A DNA stretch of 64,000 bases from Rotaria macrura (taxonomy: Eukaryota > Rotifera > Eurotatoria > Philodinida > Philodinidae): NCBI GenBank assembly GCA_900239685.1, contig OENT01000231.1, forward strand, positions 62,001 through 126,000, written 5' to 3'. Both the position numbers and the translations under genes were made by a program. The notes beneath the pieces were generated by a model that worked only from the letters and a program-made list of their open reading frames with translations, did no database searches and was not told the origin of the DNA. Of the stretch, positions 55,995-64,000 are shown one piece after another (within the stretch, counting starts at the first letter, position 1; the number at the start of each line of letters is the position of its first letter).

Positions 55995-57952
55995 CTAGTT
56001 GTTGATATTACTTCAACTAACCGCATATGTGCGTCGAAATTAGAAGATTTCGAAATACTAATTCATGAATATTTACTTTTAGTGAGTCCTAATATTTTTC
56101 CGATACCTTTAGAGAATATTTCACTACCATAAATCGTCAGTTACAGTACAAAGTAGAAGAGCTCTACAATGTCACTTACAAAAACGCTTCATTTTGAAAG
56201 ATAGTTGTAAACTAAATGGATTAAGGCTAACTCCGCCCCTCCTCAAAAGTGGATCTCAGACTCAGAATATTCAAACTTCTTGAAACTTTGAGGATATGTT
56301 GCAACTGATGACCCATTACTATGATAAAATTTTCAGCCAGATGTCACGAAGTTCTACAGAGATATTTACTCAATAATGGTCAAAAACGCCGTTTTATTTT
56401 AGCAAGATTTCTCTGCTGGTCTTCAAGCTACATATTTGTTCTTATTTTTGTTTGATAGAGCATGTTAAAAAGCAGGTGCCACTGGAGCCCTTGTTTCTTC
56501 ATTCTTCTCTGTTAAGTGGTGAAGCGGAAAAATAATTCAATCTTCGAAAAAGTTCTAAAAAAATAGGTTTTTTTCTGAAACAACTTTTTATATTTTCAAT
56601 AACAAAGCGTGCTTCGAAAAGAAGGCTTCTGCAGCATCTCCAGTTTTCAATGCTCTTTTAAACAAAAAAAAAAGTTTCAATTTATTTCTTACGGTGGCTG
56701 AGTTGTTTTGCAAATGCTTTTGCGAACCAGCATTTGGAGAAAAACGCAAAACAAATTTTTGCAATATAGAAAATAGTGTTTTTTAAGAATACCTTTGCGC
56801 TGACTAATAATAAAGCGCTTAATTTTTTTCAGAAGCTCTATAGTGAAAAGCTCTACAAAATTTATAGAAACATATCTCTCTGGACTTATTCTGGGAGTCA
56901 CTCACATACTTGAACTGAAAAACATGATGTTTTGGTTCTTCAGATTTTCAGCAGAATGAAAATATCTAGAAATTTTTTCTAATTCATATATATCACCTTG
57001 AGAAAATGAAGAAGTCTTTCATACTTTATGACAAGACTCATGAAATGAGTCTTTGAAAATCTCGATAAGGGTGTAGTTGTGAGTATAGTTCTTTATTAAC
57101 ACCCACACTCACATCCTCCATTAAAACATTTATTTAAAATTTCGATTTTTTTGACCGAACTTGGAATTAAATCATCGGAGCGAGTCGTTCGACGAAAAAA
57201 TTGGTCTAGCACTACGCATGACGTGTTCACACTATATAAAAGGCTACTGTAAATGGTATTTTCATTTTAGGGCATAAATAAAGTTCGTAAATGTTAGTCA
57301 AATACTGGTCTGTTACGAAGACTTCCACATAGTCGTACAAATGTCTTATTGTTCGAGTTGAATACTAGTCATGGAACATGTTCAAGAGAGTAACTATCCA
57401 TTCATGTTTTACAGCTATCAAGCTCATACCAACAGATACAGAAACCTGAAGTTCATCTCATGAAAGTACTGCTATCTTCCGAAAATCAGGTGAGTCTTAT
57501 AAAAATCTTTAGAATGAACTAAAAATTCAACAAGATTTATCATCGCAGTTTCTATGATCGCCATGTATTTGTCTGTCAGAACGTTAATTTTGAATCATGC
57601 GATGCCTAAATTGATTGATTATATAATGAGCAAAATACTTTCTCTCGTGGATGAATTTCGAGAGACGAGAAGCAATTAAAACTCAGTGATTCATTACAAG
57701 TGTCGATGGCACTAGTTATTTTATCTGCGTTGATTACTTTGAGATTTTCTCTCAGTACACACATGTTACGTAAGTTAACTCGGCATTACACTTGCTATCA
57801 TTGTTATGCACAGTTCTCATGTTTATAAACTAGTGCGAAAAAAGAATCTGTCAGATTTCCAGTGTTTTTAGAGTAGAAGACAACATACACATCTTGTTCA
57901 ATAGGAATTCTGTGCTAGATGCATATTTCGTTTTGTTGTTTGTGAGCGTAAG
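54080..57952. other. Gene-free stretch with an AT microsatellite and an unassigned repeat-like block
   Basis: No gene supported. A pure AT run lies at 55973-55993. The interval 56220-57130 differs in texture from its surroundings (less AT-skewed, words such as AGTTCTACAGAGATATTTAC and CTCTACAAAATTTATAGAAAC that look like divergent related units) and may be an old dispersed repeat; no clean ends are visible. Confidence 0.35.
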
Positions 57953-58458
57953 ATGAGTTTCTACTATTGATTTCGAGTGAGGAAGATCATTGAATTAATT
58001 CTTGGTTTTAGAGCTCTTCCTTGTTATTTTTATTTTTATTTTGTAAGTTTTTGACACCGATGCTGTCTTCGTCAGACAGTGAACGGAAGATATTTACACA
58101 CAGAAAGAACGCACACACACTATTTCTTCCTTTCATGTCTCTCTCTCTCTCTCTTATTTGTTTGTTTTTGTTTTTATTGATGTTTGTTGAAAGTGGTACA
58201 GCAAGACCATGATACCGGTTGAAATGACGAGTTTGTCAGCTTCTGCCGTCCCGCTATCAACAAACATCAATAAAAAGAAAAACAAACAAATAAGAGAGAG
58301 AGAGAGACATGAAAGGAAGAAATAGTGTGTGTGCGTTCTTTCTGTGTGTAAATATCTTCCGTTCACTGTCTGACGAAGACAGCATCGGTGTCAAAACCTT
58401 ACAAAATAAAAATAACAAGGAAGAGCTCTAAGACCAAGAATTAATGAGTTTCTACTAT
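57953..58458. mobile_element. 476-bp long-hairpin insertion with 15-bp direct repeats
   Basis: The 15-bp sequence ATGAGTTTCTACTAT flanks the block at 57953-57967 and 58444-58458. Inside, a left arm (57996-58190) and a right arm (58257-58443) are inverted copies with only a few differences, mainly in the CT and TTTTA runs. They contain GACACCGATGCTGTCTTCG and GAACGGAAGATATTTACAC. The arms continue imperfectly for about 17 more bases into the loop, and 28 bp at the left end (57968-57995) have no inverted partner. A transcript across it would fold into a hairpin of roughly 190 bp. Open frames on both strands here simply mirror the palindrome. Confidence 0.75.
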
Positions 58459-60014
58459 ATGTATCATTGACTCGATAGCATCACCTATTTTCGTTTTAAT
58501 AAATATCTCGATGATTTCCATGATTTTTAATGGATTTACCAGCTACGTCGGCATATCGTAATGATTATATGGTCCTTTTCTGTTACGACACTTTTGCAAG
58601 TAATAATCCACGTTGTTTAATACCAAATTGATGATCTTTCTGACTAGAGAGAACAATGGTTTGTTTTGTTGAAACAATAGAAAAGCTACGTTCATCGAAG
58701 ATTATTAGTCTTAGAATTTCTTCACAATAATAAATACTACGTATTCGCAGGTATCGAAAAATATAATTTTTCGTTTTGACAAATAACAGTGACAAGATAT
58801 CACATGTCAATTGATAAACACTCTCCGTGAAAAGTGTTTCTACTATGCATATTTTACAAATAAATTTTTTCTGTATATTTGCTTTGTACACATATTCACA
58901 CAACTGCGAAAGATATTGTTTCAAGATTTATACTCTAGTATGTAGGAGAAACCGTATGATATTCGTAATCAGATTAGAATATTGCGTTCTTTTTATGAAT
59001 GAATATTTCAAGGGAAAACAGTATGCAAAGTTATTTTATTCAGAGCTGATGGTTACCTCATATCTCAGATTTTGATCATCATTCGACATCATTGAGTCTT
59101 TCCATAAATAGTCTTTTCGCATTTCTATATTATTTCATTTATTTACTAAAATAGCTCAAGCTTTTAGCAATGTTCTTTGTTGTATGCTGCTTAAAAAAAA
59201 CACTGAATATTAATCTTTGGAAAAAAATAGCTTAGTTGAACTTCAATCTCACTACATCAGTAGTCATTAAAAGTGAGAAGAATACGCAATGTTGTATAGT
59301 ATGTTCGATTTAAAGTTAGAACATTCGCTAATGAAGCACGCAATATTTTGTTCTTGACTAAAAAGGATTCATCCTACATTCTAATAATGACATGATATTC
59401 ATCAACAATCTGCATTATTTATTGCAAATAAAGTTCCTAAGAGATGCCAAAACTTCAACCATTTGTAAGATTTAAATTGTTTACTTCAATTGGTTTTTAG
59501 AGCACGTGATAGACTTATGCTTTGAAAAAAAAGCATATCTATCAATGAGTAGGCAAATTTAACAAACAAGAAAGAATTCTGAGTTATATTTTTGTTTAAT
59601 TCCATATTTCATTTGATTTAGAATATTTTCTCTCGGTCGTATATAATGCCATGGATAGCAGTTAAACATCTGATACTATTGATGTCGTGTTAATTGAAAT
59701 TATTATGCTTTTCACTTTTTTTCCAAATTGATCTCAACTATATATGTGAACCATGATGTTAGCATTTCGATTCTAAATCAATTTCGATTAAAAAAACTTA
59801 AGTCAATGGAAAAGAATAAAATGATGTATTTATCTATTGAAATGCACTTCTTTCAAAATCTAGTTTTGTAATAATGACTTCTTGTATCATAGTCTTTCAT
59901 TGTCTTTTATTCACTCACTCATGAGCTGTTAAGAAATCAAAAACTAAAATTTATATCAATCTAACATAATTAATACAATAACCAAAATGAACAAAAACAA
60001 ACATTTCGATCACT
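58459..60014. other. Intergenic, 3' side of phosphoserine phosphatase
   Basis: No gene supported. Overlapping open frames at 58583-59075 on both strands show no domain. The end near 60014 should contain the PSPH 3' UTR. Confidence 0.4.
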
Positions 60015-60812
60015 CTAATTAGCTTCTATTTCTGTTGGATATTTTTTTGTGGCTACAAGTTGTTGATGGGAACTTGTTGATGAAATAGAATCTTTAGTAT
60101 TATCTCGAAATGCATCAATAAGTTCATCAAATGATTTGGTAAACCATGGAGCATTATCACGTACTTTTTCTCGAATGATATTTCCACCGAAACCAATAAA
60201 ACCATCAGCATTTGCTTCCATATCAGTTGCACCATCACCAATCATAATTAAACGCTGATAGTTATATTTTTTTCTCAAATATTCAACCACAAGTCCTTTA
60301 CCACCCGAGTCAGATGTCATTTCATTTTCATCGAAGCCAGCATACGAACCATCATTATTAAATAATAAATGATTAGCAAAAACATTTGTTAATGGAATAT
60401 TTAATCTTGCAGCAACAGGATCAACAATCGAGTGAAAACCGCCTGTTACCAAATAAACAGGTATTTGACGTTCATGCAATAAGTTAATAAGTTCAACAAT
60501 TCCATCAGTTAACTGTGATGGCTTATCTGTAAGAAATTGTTCTAATCGTTGTCGTGTAGGTTGAATAAGATTAAGTCGTGCTTGTAATGCTGTACGAAAA
60601 CTCATATTACCACACATTGCATTTCGTGTTATGGCTTCAACTAGTGAACCAACTTGTTGAAATTTAGCTAATTCATCAATCGCTTCCTCGATGCACACTG
60701 TTGAATCAACGTCAAAACAAACACAATCAGTATTCGACCATAGTTGACGAGTCGATTCTTCTCGTTTGGATATTTCTGATAATGCAGCACTGGTTGTCAA
60801 ACATTTTGTCAT
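60015..60812 (-). CDS. PSPH: Phosphoserine phosphatase
   Basis: One uninterrupted exon encodes about 265 residues of a HAD-family enzyme that makes L-serine from O-phosphoserine, the last step of the serine pathway in the cytosol. HAD motif I is DVDST (34-38) with nucleophile Asp34. Motif II is LVTGGF (121-126), with Thr where the human enzyme has Ser. The motif III lysine is in SGGKG (Lys172), and motif IV is GDGATD (192-197). The cap signature LIQPTRQRLEQF and the C-terminal GFGGN also match PSPH. The start is the ATG at 60812-60810 (MTKCLTTSAAL); the open frame continues upstream only from a GTG with a hydrophobic stretch, which I exclude. A polar tail of about 30 residues (after FRDN) exceeds the usual 225-residue length. 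It is the only multi-hundred-residue gene here without an intron. Confidence 0.95.
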   Translation of the reverse strand: MTKCLTTSAALSEISKREESTRQLWSNTDCVCFDVDSTVCIEEAIDELAKFQQVGSLVEAITRNAMCGNMSFRTALQARLNLIQPTRQRLEQFLTDKPSQLTDGIVELINLLHERQIPVYLVTGGFHSIVDPVAARLNIPLTNVFANHLLFNNDGSYAGFDENEMTSDSGGKGLVVEYLRKKYNYQRLIMIGDGATDMEANADGFIGFGGNIIREKVRDNAPWFTKSFDELIDAFRDNTKDSISSTSSHQQLVATKKYPTEIEAN

Positions 60813-63029
60813 TTTTACAATTCTAAGATTAAAACAAGATAGAAATAAGAAATAAATAAAAACAGATGTATGAATAATCTTGTACACTATTTTCTCCTAT
60901 ATGGTATGTTACGCGTGTACGTCAGCGTTGATTTAATGATGAATGAACAAGAAAAAAAAGGAGAATAGTTGTGAGAGGAAACTAAGAGAAGAACACGCAT
61001 TGAGGTTATGGTTGTCAGAACACAGAATGAAAGAGAAAAAAGATGGAGCGGTTACTTGCATACACTAGTCGTCTCTATAGTTTCATATAGTAGAGAAATA
61101 TATAGCTTATATCGAGCAGAAGAAGAAAATAGTTATTTGACCTTCATCTAGAGGTCGTAGACATTTCATGATGCAACAATTGAGTGCGTTATCGTCATCA
61201 TCATCAGGAGGCAATGAGATCATTGTAGATACCTTTAATAAATTCTTGAGACAAACCCTTGTATGCAGTTTCAATGTAATTTTACGCAAACGATTCAAGT
61301 GTATCCACTCCAATACCACATATTACCTACCATTACATCGATTTAAGAACTTAGTCGATCATCGATTCCTACACAATCTTCAAAAAATTGCTCGAGACAG
61401 AAAATACAGCAATTGAGATCTAAATCATACCGTATATTCGAAAGAATTCATTTTTCTGGTGTACTCTATAATATAGAATATAAAATAAGACTATTTGAAG
61501 TAGAAGTTTCTTTTGATTCTTAAGAAGAAAGAAGATCTCGTAGAACTAAGTATTCTAAAAGAAAGACATGTACATGAATATTCCTCGTTAATACAAAAGA
61601 AAAACCGAACTTGAGACAAACTTGTTGGTTGTTTCCTTGTTTTTTTAAAAGTAACGATGATCATAAAACGTCAGAAAGAAATGTACTCATATTATATGTC
61701 AAACAATAAAATTAATAAAGATACAACAGATGGTGTTCTAAGCGACATGTGCATTCAATAGCAGATAGAATAGAGTACAATATCTTGTCAGTTTCCCCTT
61801 AGACTCGTTTGAGAAAATTATTGCAGTGAACTGACTAATATTTGATGGATTTAAAAAAAAAATAAACAATTTTTTCTAGTGAATATTGACACATGACATA
61901 ATCAGTGATATGCTTATTTGATAAAATATGTTATTTTTTGCATTAAAAATTAATATTGTATTGCAAGGAACTTAATGTCACTCTGTAGTTCGTATAAATG
62001 ATCATAGACATCGTTCATTTTAATTAAATTTCTATCAAAAAGGCTTATTTCAACGAACAACACCATTTCATTTAGTTGCAGCGTATGAGTGTAGAAGAAT
62101 CAATAATTAACTTCGAAGTTGTTCAAACGAATCTTACTATGTACAACCTAATACATACGCATAACGAACATTGTTACCAAAGACTCTTGTAGCACGCCTG
62201 TCCATTGAAAATGTCATCAGTGAAGTCTGAAATTAATTTACTTGAATGTTTCATAAAACAATTTAAAAATGCATTTAGAAAGCTTTTTTTTACTCATAGA
62301 ATTTTTCGACATCAGAAATAAAATATCTTTATTTCAAAGTACCATCTTGAACAAGAAGAACCCAATTAATTAGTTTTAGGAGCTTACGAACTTCTTTAGT
62401 TTGGCATCTCGTCACCGATAATCCGAATAATTTCAAATAGCCAATAAAATCAAAAGATCAACAATGATTTTCAATCGAATACTAACCCTATCGGTTGAAG
62501 TACATGTGAAACATACATACAATTATCTTGAGTTACTCATTCGACAAAAAAATAATGAATTCGTATTTCATGATACTAATAATTTGATCATATTTTTATC
62601 TTATGATTCGTTCTTGTCTCTCTAAGTTGTGGATAAACATGACATGTACGAAGATAAATTTACTGAATACCGAAACTTTGTCTATATCCAACCCCAGTTA
62701 GATTTTTTCGCAACATGTAAATTAAGTTGTAATATAGGTGTGCATTGCATATAGAGAGATAAAATCGTTCAAATATAGTTTCTGTTGAATTAACATTAGG
62801 AAAGTTGTTTTTTTCACGTTCCTTATAAAATTGAAATAAAATAAAAAACCGTGAGCTATCGAAAATAAATTGATTCTTTTTAAGTTCGTTCAACTGAGGA
62901 ATGAAATCATCTTATAATTCGTACGATAATAAATACTTTCAGATAAAAATCTGAAAATATTTCCGTTTAGCTTTATTCATTCTGATTTTCAAAAAGAAAG
63001 GTAAGTCTATATATATATATAGATATAAA
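60813..63029. other. Intergenic between PSPH and the SET-domain gene
   Basis: No supported gene. A plus-strand frame at 61168-61416 (starts MMQQLSALSSSSSGG) has a fair composition but no domain, and a minus-strand frame overlaps it. The region should hold the PSPH promoter and the SET gene 3' UTR. Confidence 0.4.
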
Positions 63030-63905
63030 TTAATTTGAATCTGTTTCTTGATAAGGCATAAAACCAGTACATCCTAAGCTTGAGCAAAGGCACGGTTTCG
63101 AATGAATCGTATCAATCGAAGTTCCATAACTATACGATAGTTCTTCATTTGCTTGAATTTCTCTCAAAGTAAAAAACGCTAAGTGTGGTGGCGTCGGTTG
63201 GTCAATTCGTATTGGTACAATATGTAAATTTGGATTACAACTATGATTAATAAATCTTGTCCAATTTCCATAATAGCGTGCATCAATAAATGTTTTAATG
63301 ATATTTTCTCCATGGTGCTCATTGTAAAGTAGTAAATAATTGTGTTCATAATTTTTAGTTGATAGTATTCGATGATGAGCTTCATTTTCTGTTAGAACTT
63401 CGCCAACATATTCACCAATATATGTACCGGGATTGAGAATCGGCTGTTTTATTATAATACCATATCCTTTTTGAGATGTTGAAGTAAGTTGAACATTTTT
63501 TGATTGATCATCATATTGACAGACACGATTTCGACATTTTTCGATTGAACAATGACATTCAGAATTGCATTCAAATACTGGACCATTTTTATTCATATTT
63601 AAGCAATTCGATGAATCGTAATTATTACCAAAACGATTAGCGCAAGAACAGTTCGTACAAGTATCAAACGGTGAACATGAGCAGCCTTCATATTGTTGAT
63701 CATCTTCGTCAATGGATTGAATTAAACAAGAATCAATATACTAGAAATGATTTTTGTTTTTCTTTTATCTGTGTGTATTTATTTGATTTATGCTTCTTTT
63801 TTTATTATGAAACATATTTTACAAAACAAAAAGAATTCCTACCACAAAAGGTGTTTTGTCTTTTAGTGCTGCCGTAATTGTTTGTTCTTGAATAGTTGTT
63901 GTCAT
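63030..63905 (-). CDS. SET-domain histone lysine methyltransferase, SETMAR/SUV39-like
   Basis: Exon 1 (63905-63843) and exon 2 (63740-63030), joined in phase 0, encode 257 residues. A pre-SET zinc cluster (GCSCSPFDTCTNCSC, then CNSECHCSIEKCRNRVC) is followed by a SET domain that begins near KGYG, with IGEYVGEVL, the NHSC knot motif (186-189, in FINHSCNPNL) and the catalytic-Tyr region ELSYSYG. A post-SET CxCx4C (PCLCSSLGC) ends the protein. All elements needed for AdoMet binding and catalysis are present. Length and layout, including TPFVYIDSC before the pre-SET, match the SET half of SETMAR, without the mariner transposase that is fused only in some primates. Expected activity is methylation of histone H3 (H3K9 or H3K36 class, not resolvable here). 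The start ATG overlaps the TGA of an upstream frame. Confidence 0.93.
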
Positions 63906-64000
63906 TCTGATTTGATTGCAAATGATATAGCTGTTAGATCATTCGTTCGAACCAATGCTGTCGGAATAAGACCAATATTTGTTTGTAAATCTTGTACTAA
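63902..64000 (-). CDS. C-terminal end of an unidentified open frame, cut by the window edge
   Basis: From the window edge the minus strand stays open for 32 codons (includes LVQDLQTNIGLIPTALVRTN) and stops at a TGA (63904-63902) that shares two bases with the SET gene's ATG in the sequence ATGA. The residue mix looks coding. I do not recognise the protein. It could be the last exon of a neighbouring gene or a fortuitous frame. Confidence 0.35.
   Translation of the reverse strand, partial: LVQDLQTNIGLIPTALVRTNDLTAISFAIKSE

Noticed and set aside
58021..58366. Plus- and minus-strand frames with similar protein sequence
   Set aside because: They are the two arms of the hairpin read on opposite strands, not a gene pair.
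60813..60887. Upstream extension of phosphoserine phosphatase giving a hydrophobic signal-like N-terminus
   Set aside because: It depends on a GTG start and lies before the conserved region; the ATG at 60812 fits cytosolic PSPH better.
61107..61416. Overlapping 70- and 82-codon frames on opposite strands
   Set aside because: No domain, no splice partner, and the minus frame includes an Asp run from a TCATCA repeat.

Overview
The window reads as nuclear DNA of a small invertebrate animal: strongly AT-rich, one gap of Ns, and metazoan genes cut into many exons by mostly short (about 50-150 bp) GT-AG introns. Proteins such as CaMKII, an ACK-type kinase, a K2P channel, CTR1, UBL5, CFAP20 and a SETMAR-like SET protein exclude bacteria, plants and fungi. 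Codon use, compact introns and the repeat types (FLYWCH remnant, many foldback elements) fit a rotifer, possibly bdelloid; that assignment is inference. All gene models are mine, from splice signals and frame continuity; no alignment was run.

Layout. 1-5.5 kb: a bHLH factor and an unrecognised two-exon gene, both on the minus strand. 5.5-19.9 kb: no gene found; it holds a 597-bp inverted-repeat element with a decayed Cys-rich coding tail, an 81-bp almost pure palindrome with flanking direct repeats, an N gap beside one end of a TAGGGGTGGCA-type element, and GC-rich GGGCCGGGC patches. 19.9-25.7 kb (+): an ACK-like protein (SAM-like, kinase, SH3-like, CRIB) whose catalytic Asp is replaced. 27.4-28.8 kb: a small Cys-rich protein (+) convergent with UBL5 (-). 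29.5-35.4 kb (+): CaMKII in 21 exons, divergent from UBL5. 38.5-39.4 kb (+): CFAP20. 41.6-42.4 kb: a transposon remnant with a FLYWCH finger. 43.2-46.7 kb (-): a CTR1 copper transporter whose first intron hosts a 653-bp inverted-repeat element. 48.1-49.2 kb (+): a broken LINE fragment. 52.3-54.1 kb (+): a K2P potassium channel with an 11-nt microexon. 57.95-58.46 kb: a long hairpin with 15-bp direct repeats. 60.0-60.8 kb (-): phosphoserine phosphatase. 63.0-63.9 kb (-): a SETMAR-like SET-domain methyltransferase whose start overlaps the stop of another open frame running off the window.

The genes are independent housekeeping, signalling and ciliary loci; I see no operon-like or co-regulated system. 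The most unusual points are the predicted catalytically dead ACK-type kinase, two in-frame microexons, and several compact foldback elements with flanking direct repeats.
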